DNA from: Acidimicrobiales bacterium
GTDB lineage: Bacteria; Actinomycetota; Acidimicrobiia; Acidimicrobiales; RAAP-2
Length of the DNA stretch: 64,000 nt
Direction of reading: 5' to 3'
NCBI GenBank assembly: GCA_017883135.1
Contig: JADGOE010000005.1
Coordinates: 1 to 64,000, forward strand
Positions 53,269 to 59,947 of this stretch are shown here, piece by piece (positions within the stretch are counted from its first letter, which is position 1; the number at the start of each line of letters is the position of its first letter). Below the pieces are notes generated by a model. The model saw nothing but the letters and a program-made list of their open reading frames with translations, had not been told where the DNA came from and did no database searches. The position numbers were made by a program, and so were the translations under genes.

Positions 53269-53333
53269 GATGACCCGAAGAGTAGGTCAGTGCGCGATAG
53301 GTCGGCGCACTGGCGGGTCAGTGCACATGGCCC

Positions 53334-54512
53334 TCAGTGCAGTGACCCGGCTGCAGCCTTGTCTGCCCGGATGGCATGATCCCCCCGGCCGTCCTCGCCC
53401 CCTCCGTCGCCGTCGACCTCGTCCTCGCCGGTCGCCTGGCCGGTCGCCTGGCCGGTCGCCTGGCCGGCCGGGGTGGCCTCGTTGTCCACCACCGCGGGTG
53501 CCGAGGCTTCGTGGGCCGATCTGATCGCCGTGAGGAGGGCCTTTGCCACAGTGGCGGCGATCCGCTTGTGGCCCTCGTCGCCGGGGTGGATCCCGTCGGC
53601 CAGGTGCTCGTCACCGATGATCCCCTCGCCCGCCACCAGGTACAGCGTCGCGTCGCCGGAGACGATTCGATCCCGGGTCACCGACTCGATGGCGTGTCGG
53701 ATGTCGGCCAGCGAGGCCCCGAGCTTGTTGGGCACGTTCTCGGCGTCGGGGCGCCGGACCGGGCTGATGACAAGCACCGGCGCGGTCGGATGCCCCTGGC
53801 GGACCACGTCGAGGAAGCCTGCCAGTCCCTCGGCGATCATTCCGACGCTGTGCGGAGTGCGGGTCCAACAGCTTGTTCCGTAGGCGATGGTGATGACCTC
53901 GGCCGTGAGCGCTGCGATGTGCTCGGCCGAGACGATCTCACCGCGGCCGGCTCCGGCGTAGCCGAGGTTGATCAGGTCGAGGCTGGTCTTTCTGGCAGCG
54001 ATGGTCGCCCAAGCTTGGGAAGGTCCCGAGGCGATCCACCCTTGGGTGACGGAGTCGCCGTAGGCGATCCAGCGCGGCAGTGCCGGAGCCGGGGTGATCT
54101 CTCCCTTCACCGCGGTGAGGGACAGGATCAGCGGTCGCATGCCCTCGGGGAGGTAGATGACGGCCGGCTTGTCATGTGAGTCGGCGCCGAGTGACAGGCG
54201 GATGAGCCCGTCGCCGAGCACCGCTTCCTCCTCGCAGACCTTCCGACCGCCGCGCCACACGGAGAACACGATGCCCGCGCCGTCGCCGCGGTAGCCGAGG
54301 TTGCCCGTCGTGGTGCGGTAGGCGATGTCGATGGCCTGGGCGTCGCCCACCAGCTCGATCCGGACCCCGACCGGCACCGTGGCCGCCTGGCGTACATCGG
54401 ACGGGAGCCGGGCCGAGTCGGCGGGATCGGCGCGTGGGTAGTGAACGTCCCCCGCTGCCGGATAGGGGGCTCCCCGGATGAACGGTTCGGGCTGACTCGG
54501 CCGAGGAGTCAC
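53334..54512 (-). CDS. SGNH/GDSL-family hydrolase
   Basis: A 392-residue esterase-like protein without signal peptide. An N-terminal beta-rich domain (about residues 1-140) precedes the SGNH domain, with block I WIAYGDSVTQGW (nucleophile Ser), Gly in GYAGAGRGE, and block V DGIHPGDEGHKRI (Asp and His). The usual GxN block appears as YGTSCWT. The last 60 residues are low-complexity with three AGQATG-type repeats encoded by a 12-bp tandem repeat. GTG 54512 follows GGAAGGA; GTG 54536 is in frame upstream. Confidence 0.8.
   Translation of the reverse strand: MTPRPSQPEPFIRGAPYPAAGDVHYPRADPADSARLPSDVRQAATVPVGVRIELVGDAQAIDIAYRTTTGNLGYRGDGAGIVFSVWRGGRKVCEEEAVLGDGLIRLSLGADSHDKPAVIYLPEGMRPLILSLTAVKGEITPAPALPRWIAYGDSVTQGWIASGPSQAWATIAARKTSLDLINLGYAGAGRGEIVSAEHIAALTAEVITIAYGTSCWTRTPHSVGMIAEGLAGFLDVVRQGHPTAPVLVISPVRRPDAENVPNKLGASLADIRHAIESVTRDRIVSGDATLYLVAGEGIIGDEHLADGIHPGDEGHKRIAATVAKALLTAIRSAHEASAPAVVDNEATPAGQATGQATGQATGEDEVDGDGGGEDGRGDHAIRADKAAAGSLH
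53428..53463. repeat. 12-bp tandem repeat, three copies
   Basis: CCGGTCGCCTGG repeated three times without mismatch inside the 3' end of the SGNH hydrolase gene, coding for Gly-Gln-Ala-Thr units. Such repeats vary in copy number by slippage. Confidence 0.8.
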
Positions 54513-54849
54513 CGCTGATGTCCTTCCATCTAGCACTCCAGTCAGGGGTCAGATACCACTCTCAGTAGCGGTGCGACCACAATACCACCCAGCATGAGAT
54601 TTGGCACCTGGGGTTGCAGGTCACCGAACCGTCGGGTCGGGCCGTCTACTACTCGCCGGGCGATCAAAACCCGTCTGGTCCCGCGGATCGATCCCTGACA
54701 GAAGTGGCCTGTGAACAGCACCTACAGTGGTTGTAACAAGAACTTCTCGTGATAGCCCTCCACAACTGCGATCAGAGTGCCTAGCATGGACCAGCATGCC
54801 GGGCACCGAAGCGGTCGGGTTGACTCTGTGGCTACGGAGAGTGGTAATT
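54513..54849. other. Divergent intergenic region, relatively AT-rich
   Basis: No gene is visible. It holds a possible -10 box TAGCAT at 54782-54787, 8 nt before an in-frame ATG at 54796 (an alternative leaderless start of the CHAP protein), and GGAG at 54837-54840 serving ATG 54850. Confidence 0.45.
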
Positions 54850-56307
54850 ATGCCCAGGCCGGCCCGGAGGTCTTCGATCCTCCGACGCCCGGCGGCCCGA
54901 GCCCGCTTCCGGGCACCGGTGATGCTGGCTGTGGTGCTGGCGGCTGCGGTCGGGGTCCTGACGGTGCCGAGCGCCGCCCGAGCAGCGACGATCGGTCACA
55001 GCGCCGCACCCCGGGTGTACCAGGGCGGGGGCGTGATCGGATTCGGTGACGCCCTGGCGGTCAATGCAGCGCACGGAACCCCGCTCAGTTCGGTGATGGT
55101 GGCCATGTCGGTCAATCCGGCGTCGACCGTTGCGGACCAGGGCTACTGGTTGGCGGCAGCCGACGGCGGCGTCTATGCCGAGGGCAACGCAGCGTTCTAC
55201 GGATCGTTGGGGTCGCTGAGCCTGCAGGGGCCGGTCGTCGGGATGGGGGCAACTCCAGACGGCAAGGGCTACTGGATGGTCGCCATCGATGGTGGGGTCT
55301 TCGCCTTCGGGGACGCGTCGTTCTACGGATCGATGGGCGGGTCCCCCCTCAACCAGCCGATCGTGGGAATGGCCTCGACTCCCGACGGCAAGGGCTACTG
55401 GCTGGTTGCCGCCGATGGTGGCATCTTCGCCTTCGGGGACGCCGCGTTCCACGGATCGATGGGCGGGACCCCCCTCAATGCGCCGGTGACCGGGTTGGCG
55501 TCGACCGGTGACGGAAACGGGTACTGGCTCGTCGCGTCCGACGGAGGGATGTTCGCCTTCGGTGACGCACCGTTCCACGGATCGATGGGGGGACAGGCCC
55601 TCAACGACCCGGTGACGGGGATGGTGGCCACCCCCTCGGGCAGCGGCTACCTACTGGTGGCCACCGACGGAGGCATCTTCGGGTTCGGGGTCGCGCCGTA
55701 CTACGGCTCGCTGGGCGCCGGCTACGGGGGTGATCCGGCAAACGTGCCCCCGGTGACCGGCATCGCGCTGACCCCCGATGGCAAGGGGTACTGGCTGCTC
55801 GAGCCCGACGGATGGTCGTACTCGTTCTCCAACCCGCCCAACCCCTCGCCGTCGGGCACCGCCGCCGCCGTCGTGGCGATCGCCAACAGCCAGGTGAACA
55901 GCGACCCGGTCCGCGGAATGTTCTGCAATTCTTACGGGCCCTGCGAGCAGTGGTGCGCCCTGTTCGCCACCTGGGTGTGGGAACAGGCCGGTATCCCGAT
56001 CCCGCCGTACCCCTTCACCGGAAACATCTACGGGTGGGCCGCGGCCAACGGCGAGGTGCTGGGGCCCACGTCCACGCCGTTGCCGGGCGACGCCGTCCTC
56101 TACGGGACCGGGCCCTCCTCCACCTCGACCTCCGTCCACGTCGGCCTGGTCGTGCAGACCTGGCCGGACGGCGCCATCGTCACCATCGAAGGGGACGCCG
56201 GCCCGGCGCCCGTCGGCTCGCTGGCGGTCATCGTCAACGGGCCCTACCTGCCGTCACAATCGGCGGTCTACAACGGGATGTCGATCTACGCCTTCGCCCG
56301 GCCCTAG
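54850..56307 (+). CDS. Secreted CHAP-domain protein with GYWLVASDGG repeats
   Basis: A 485-residue exported protein. The Arg-rich signal peptide ends near PSAARA (residue 45). Residues about 98-335 contain five 42-residue GYW-DGG-FGDA-GSMGG repeats and a partial one, the same module as in the CAP protein at 41163. The C-terminal 150 residues form a CHAP-like amidase/peptidase domain: CEQWCALFATWVWEQAG with the catalytic Cys, VHVGLVV with the His, then VTIEGDAG. A peptidoglycan-cleaving role is inferred. The TAG stop comes from the end of an inserted TnpB element; the original stop was TGA directly after the same Pro codon. Confidence 0.85.
   Translation: MPRPARRSSILRRPAARARFRAPVMLAVVLAAAVGVLTVPSAARAATIGHSAAPRVYQGGGVIGFGDALAVNAAHGTPLSSVMVAMSVNPASTVADQGYWLAAADGGVYAEGNAAFYGSLGSLSLQGPVVGMGATPDGKGYWMVAIDGGVFAFGDASFYGSMGGSPLNQPIVGMASTPDGKGYWLVAADGGIFAFGDAAFHGSMGGTPLNAPVTGLASTGDGNGYWLVASDGGMFAFGDAPFHGSMGGQALNDPVTGMVATPSGSGYLLVATDGGIFGFGVAPYYGSLGAGYGGDPANVPPVTGIALTPDGKGYWLLEPDGWSYSFSNPPNPSPSGTAAAVVAIANSQVNSDPVRGMFCNSYGPCEQWCALFATWVWEQAGIPIPPYPFTGNIYGWAAANGEVLGPTSTPLPGDAVLYGTGPSSTSTSVHVGLVVQTWPDGAIVTIEGDAGPAPVGSLAVIVNGPYLPSQSAVYNGMSIYAFARP
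55141..55840 (+). repeat. Tandem 126-bp coding repeats (42-residue GYW units)
   Basis: Five units plus a partial sixth; units 2-4 are highly similar, and the fifth is lengthened by about five residues. The period and consensus are the same as at 42078-42770. Confidence 0.8.
56297..56304 (+). repeat. Left target-site duplication of the TnpB element
   Basis: CCCGGCCC directly abuts the left inverted repeat. The identical octamer abuts the right end at 58011-58018. Confidence 0.7.
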
Positions 56308-56341
56308 GTCCGGCAGCAAGGTGAGATGGATGTACCCAAAA
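56305..56341 (+). repeat. Left terminal inverted repeat of the TnpB element
   Basis: Begins TAGGTC, then CGGCAGCAAGGTGAGATGG, then ATGTACCCAAAA. It matches the complement of 57973-58010 with three mismatches and one 1-nt gap over about 38 positions. It is followed by an imperfect hairpin GGATGT...ACATCC (56328-56350). Confidence 0.8.
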
Positions 56342-56430
56342 AGGCACATCCGCACCTGACCTCTGAACCGGGCGCACCCGTCTCGCCTCAACAGCGAAAC
56401 GACTGCACCCCGTCCACGTCCTACACCGCG
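56305..56430 (-). ncRNA. Candidate omega-RNA (reRNA) at the tnpB 3' end
   Basis: TnpB proteins normally use an RNA transcribed from the 3' end of their own gene through the element end, with the guide taken from flanking DNA. Here the 116-nt stretch between the tnpB stop and the left end is the only place for such a scaffold, and it contains the hairpin of the inverted repeat. The guide would then begin at 56304 reading leftwards. Purely inferred by position. Confidence 0.3.
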
Positions 56431-57944
56431 ACAGTTACGCGGCTGCGTGGTTCTGCCCTGCGAGCGGCCAGTGCCGCAGTGCCCGTGAGCACCTCGGTCT
56501 TCTCTGTCCTCGGGTCAGCGTTTACCGTCTCCGGTCGTAGCCCGGCGACGTTCTGCGTTGGTACTGGAGGCTGGAGCGATTCCAGCTTGGCCTCGAGCAG
56601 TCGCCTGCCCTCGGCCTCGATGTTGATGGCTGCGTTGATGTCCCGGTCGAGGGTCATCCCACAGGTGCTGCACTCGAAGACCCGCACCGAGAGGTCCAGC
56701 TTGGCTCTCACTGCACCGCAGACAGAGCAGGTCTTCGAGGAGGGGTAGAACCGATCGACCACCACGAGGGTGGTCCCACGGTCGGACGTCTTGTAGGTGA
56801 GCTGACGGCGCAGTTCGGCCATCGGGGCATCGGCCAACGCCCGCCCCAGGTGGCGCTTCTTGGTAGCCATGCCAGCCACGTTGAGGTCCTCGACCGCCAC
56901 CACCTCGAACTGGTCAGCCAGGGCATTGGTAGTGGCATGGATGGCCAGCGCGCGTGTCTTGGTGATGGCACCGTGCAGCCGAGCACGCTGGCGCTTGACC
57001 TTGGCCCGGTTCTTCGAACCCGGTACGCAGCGCGCCAGCTTCCGGTCGAGCTTGGCCAGGCGCTTGCGCTGCTTCTCCAGCACCCAGGGGTTGGCGATGT
57101 GCCCGTGGGTGTCAGTGATCCCGGGGACCGGTCGGGACGTTGTGGCCAGATGGGTGATGCCGGCATCGATGCCGATGGTCGCCATCGGGCCCACTGCCCG
57201 GCGCTTGGTTGGCCGGATGACTGGGGCCACCAGGTATCGCACCAGGACCGAGGCCTGCCAGCGTCCTCCGGTGTAGGAGAGGGTGACCTTCTGGATGGAG
57301 GAGGCGCCGGCTGCGACCTTCCTGGCCAGACGGCGGGTGGACTCGGTGGTGTGGATCCAAGCCAGGTTGGCACGGCGCCGCTGCACCTCACGGTCGGGCG
57401 TGGTCTGGGGAAGCATCAGCCGGATGCGGTGGCCGTGGGGCGAGGTCCGTCCTTGGAGGACATCGGGATCCTCGAACCACGACTCCTGGTGGTTGATCTC
57501 GACGAAGGTGACCGATGGCTTGGACCGGTCACGGGACTTGAACCTTGGGAACCCGACCGGTCGGCCCTTGCGGGTGCCCTTCCGGGATGTGGCAAAGTTC
57601 TCGAGACCTGCCGCTGCCGCAGTCACCCCGGACCGGAAGGCGTGCATCGAGACCTCACGCCACCACGGAGCCACGTCATCCTTTGCGGCGTTCCACTCCT
57701 TGTTGAATGAGTAGGCCGACCAGGACTGCGACGGGGTGAGGTCGGCCTCGGGCGCACCAGACTCCCGTTGCTCGGTGCGCAGGGTGAGGTTGTCCTTCAC
57801 CAGCGCCAGCGCCCAGTTGTGGGTGAACCGAGCCGCCCCGCAGTAGGACCAGAGCAGGCGCTCCTGGGCCGGTGTGGGATCGAGGGGGAAGACGACCGCC
57901 CGGGTCAGATACTCCTCGGCGGTGTCCCCGGACATGGTGATCAC
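56421..57944 (-). CDS. tnpB: TnpB RNA-guided nuclease (IS200/IS605-type accessory protein)
   Basis: A 507-residue protein, at the long end for TnpB (about 370-500). The N-terminal helix-rich part has RAVVFPLDPTPAQERLLWSY and AARFTHNWALA. The RuvC nuclease is intact: Asp in TIGIDAGITHLAT, Glu in VVAVEDLNVAGM, zinc finger CSVC...CSTC, and the final Asp in LDRDINAAINIEAEG. Such proteins cut DNA guided by an omega-RNA next to a TAM. GTG 57944 is used; ATG 57935 is the alternative. A TAAAAT box lies inside the right inverted repeat (57977-57972). There is no adjacent tnpA. Confidence 0.9.
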   Translation of the reverse strand: MITMSGDTAEEYLTRAVVFPLDPTPAQERLLWSYCGAARFTHNWALALVKDNLTLRTEQRESGAPEADLTPSQSWSAYSFNKEWNAAKDDVAPWWREVSMHAFRSGVTAAAAGLENFATSRKGTRKGRPVGFPRFKSRDRSKPSVTFVEINHQESWFEDPDVLQGRTSPHGHRIRLMLPQTTPDREVQRRRANLAWIHTTESTRRLARKVAAGASSIQKVTLSYTGGRWQASVLVRYLVAPVIRPTKRRAVGPMATIGIDAGITHLATTSRPVPGITDTHGHIANPWVLEKQRKRLAKLDRKLARCVPGSKNRAKVKRQRARLHGAITKTRALAIHATTNALADQFEVVAVEDLNVAGMATKKRHLGRALADAPMAELRRQLTYKTSDRGTTLVVVDRFYPSSKTCSVCGAVRAKLDLSVRVFECSTCGMTLDRDINAAINIEAEGRRLLEAKLESLQPPVPTQNVAGLRPETVNADPRTEKTEVLTGTAALAARRAEPRSRVTVAV

Positions 57945-57972
57945 TGTCCGTCATGGGTGTATCAGTGCCCGA

Positions 57973-58010
57973 TTTTAGGTACATCCCATCTCACCTTGCT
58001 GCCGAACCCA
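57973..58010 (-). repeat. Right terminal inverted repeat of the TnpB element
   Basis: Read inward on the minus strand: TGGGTT, then CGGCAGCAAGGTGAGATGG, then GATGTACCTAAAA. It is the inverted counterpart of 56305-56341. Confidence 0.8.
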
Positions 58011-58018
58011 CCCGGCCC
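58011..58018 (+). repeat. Right target-site duplication of the TnpB element
   Basis: CCCGGCCC, followed by TGA, which is the ancestral stop codon of the CHAP-repeat gene. Confidence 0.7.
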
Positions 58019-58031
58019 TGAGCGCGGCGGG

Positions 58032-58037
58032 CATACT
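58032..58037 (+). promoter_or_regulatory. -10 box before the leader ORF of the PfpI gene
   Basis: CATACT, close to TATACT, lies 6 nt before a GTG at 58044. Confidence 0.45.
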
Positions 58038-58043
58038 GCACGG

Positions 58044-58103
58044 GTGAAGCAGCGGTCCGGATACGAGCACGCGGTCTCGATCCGGAACGCCCGGGGGGAG
58101 TAG
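58044..58103 (+). CDS. Possible 19-residue leaderless leader peptide
   Basis: GTG 58044 opens a 19-codon frame ending in TAG at 58101-58103, 6 nt before the ATG of the PfpI gene. The -10 box CATACT is 6 nt upstream, the spacing used by other leaderless genes here. The peptide is basic (KQRSGYEHAVSIRNARGE). It could couple translation to the PfpI gene, whose GGGGGGAG ribosome binding site lies inside the frame. Alternatively it is just 5' leader sequence. Confidence 0.35.
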   Translation: MKQRSGYEHAVSIRNARGE

Positions 58104-58109
58104 CCGGCC

Positions 58110-58853
58110 ATGCGAGTGCTGATGCCGTTGCCGGACCGTGATTTCGACACCACCGAGGTTGCCGTGCCGTGGCGACTGCTCACGGAGGCGGGCCATGCGG
58201 TCACGTTTGCCACCGAAGGCGGCGGACGGGCGCCGGCATGCGACCCACGCCTCCTGAGCGGAGTGATCTTCGGTCAACTCGGCGCCGAAGCGGAGCCGAT
58301 CGAGTTCTACCGTCAACTGGTGGCGTCACCGGAGCTCGCCGCACCGGTCAGCTGGCAGTCGCTCGACGTCACTTCCTTCGACGGCCTCTTGCTCCCCGGC
58401 GGGCACGCGCCCGGTATGCGCCAGTACCTCGGGTCACAGGAGCTGCAGCACCAGGTTGCCGCCTTCTGGTCTCTCGGCCGACCGGTCGGGGCGATCTGCC
58501 ACGGCGTGCTCGTCCTGGCCCGGAGCACGGACCCGGCGAACGGGCGCAGCGTGCTCGCCGACCGCCGGACCACCTGCCTCCCCAAGTACATGGAGCGCGG
58601 CGCCTATCTCGCAACTGCGTGGCGGCTCGGGCGGTACTACCGAACGTATCCGGCCTACGTCGAAGACGAGGTCTGCGCCGCACTCGACCGTCCGGCCCAG
58701 TTCGAGCGCGGGCCACGGACCCTCACCCGGGGCACCGGCGCCGATGACCGGCATGCCTTCGTCGTCGAGGACCGAAACTACGTCTCGGGCCGCTGGCCCG
58801 GTGACAGCTACCTGTTCGCTCGGAGGTTCCTGGCACTCCTCGACGGGTCGTAA
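58110..58853 (+). CDS. DJ-1/PfpI (ThiJ) family protein
   Basis: A 247-residue class I glutamine-amidotransferase-like protein. It starts RVLMPLPDRDFDTTEVAVPW, has the Glu-containing EAGHAVTFATEGG, DGLLLPGGHAPGMRQYL, and the nucleophile elbow VGAICHGVLVLAR with Cys, then a C-terminal GRWPGDSYLFARRF. The family includes chaperone-like glyoxalases, proteases and unknowns; the exact activity is open. GGGGGGAG precedes the ATG. It lies just beyond the TnpB insertion and stands alone. Confidence 0.82.
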   Translation: MRVLMPLPDRDFDTTEVAVPWRLLTEAGHAVTFATEGGGRAPACDPRLLSGVIFGQLGAEAEPIEFYRQLVASPELAAPVSWQSLDVTSFDGLLLPGGHAPGMRQYLGSQELQHQVAAFWSLGRPVGAICHGVLVLARSTDPANGRSVLADRRTTCLPKYMERGAYLATAWRLGRYYRTYPAYVEDEVCAALDRPAQFERGPRTLTRGTGADDRHAFVVEDRNYVSGRWPGDSYLFARRFLALLDGS

Positions 58854-58874
58854 CCTTCGTCGCGCCGGCCTCGC

Positions 58875-59930
58875 CTATGTCGGACCGACCAGCGAAGCCA
58901 GCACCAAGTGGCGATGGTCGCCAGCCGATCCCCAAGCTTCGGCAAGTGCCCACGCGCGCTTCATGAAGAGGTGCAGATCGCACTCCCAGGTGTAGCCGAT
59001 GGCCCCGTGGACCTGGAGCGCCACGCGGGCCGCCTCCACCGCCGCGTCCGAGGCGTAGGCCTTGGCCACCGACGCCGACCTCGACGAGTGCGGCGTCACA
59101 TAGTCGATGGACCAGGCTGCGCCGTAGACGACGGGACGCGCGAATTCGAGCTTGACCTGGGCTCCGGCCAGCAGGTGCTTGACCGCCTGAAACGCCCCGA
59201 TCGGCTTTCCGAACTGCTGGCGCTCCTTGGCATACCCGGCGGCCATGGCGATCATCGCCTCGGCCAGCCCGAGCAGTTCGGCCGCGGTGGCCACGGCGGC
59301 CCGGTTCGCGGTGGCCAGGATGGCCGACCCGGCCGTCGGCCCGGATGCCACCCGGGTGCCGACGGTGGGCTCCCAGGTGACCACACCCAGGCGCCGGGTG
59401 GGATCGAGGGAGGCGACCGCGGCGACGGCGACGGCGTCCCCCTTCACGACGTGGATCTCCGGGCGGCCATCCGGCCCCGGGGCGGTGAGCACCATCAGGT
59501 CGGCGCCGATGGCCCCGGTGGTAGGCGCCGAGGAGCCCGGAAGTGGACCCACCGCGGCACCGATCGCGCCGGTGGCGATCTGCTCCAGCCAGGATGCCAC
59601 CTGCCCGGCGCGCCCGGGGTCGGAGTCCTCGAGGCCGGCCAGCAGCGGTGCCGCCAGCGCGGTGGTCGCGGTCAGCGGCTCGGGGAGCGCCACCCGGCCG
59701 GCCTCTTCGAGGAGGAGCACCAGGTCGAGGAGGCCCAGCCCCAGCCCGCCGTGGGCTTCGGGTACCGACAGGCCGACCACGCCGAGCTCGGCCAACGTGG
59801 CCCAGCGGGCCGTGCGCACTGCTGGTGCGGCGAAGGCGGCGCGCAGATCGTCGGTGGTGCACTCCTTTGCCAGTACCTGCCGGACGGCGTCTCGGAACTC
59901 GATCTGCTGGTCGGTGAACGCGAAGTGCAT
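58875..59930 (-). CDS. Acyl-CoA dehydrogenase, short subunit of a second heteromeric pair
   Basis: A 351-residue ACAD-fold protein. It starts MHFAFTDQQIEFRDAVRQVL and contains KERQQFGKPIGAFQAVKHLLAGAQ and VHGAIGYTWECDLHLFMKRAW. As in the gene at 48794 the central domain is divergent, consistent with a non-catalytic or half-site partner. It follows the large subunit by 17 nt. The pair resembles FadE-type alpha2beta2 dehydrogenases for bulky side-chain CoA esters; the substrate is unknown. Confidence 0.83.
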   Translation of the reverse strand: MHFAFTDQQIEFRDAVRQVLAKECTTDDLRAAFAAPAVRTARWATLAELGVVGLSVPEAHGGLGLGLLDLVLLLEEAGRVALPEPLTATTALAAPLLAGLEDSDPGRAGQVASWLEQIATGAIGAAVGPLPGSSAPTTGAIGADLMVLTAPGPDGRPEIHVVKGDAVAVAAVASLDPTRRLGVVTWEPTVGTRVASGPTAGSAILATANRAAVATAAELLGLAEAMIAMAAGYAKERQQFGKPIGAFQAVKHLLAGAQVKLEFARPVVYGAAWSIDYVTPHSSRSASVAKAYASDAAVEAARVALQVHGAIGYTWECDLHLFMKRAWALAEAWGSAGDHRHLVLASLVGPT

Positions 59931-59947
59931 GGCAGTCCTGCCCCGTC

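Larger units (their letters stand above)
56305..58010 (-). mobile_element. 1,706-bp TnpB unit with terminal inverted repeats and 8-bp target duplication
   Basis: Both ends carry about 38-bp inverted repeats and the unit is flanked by an exact 8-bp duplication, CCCGGCCC. The only gene is a full-length tnpB; no TnpA (Y1 or serine) and no DDE transposase is inside. IS200/IS605 and IS607 elements lack terminal inverted repeats and do not duplicate 8 bp, so this looks like a tnpB cargo moved in trans by a cut-and-paste transposase. Removing the element and one repeat copy restores the CHAP gene with a TGA stop. Confidence 0.75.
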
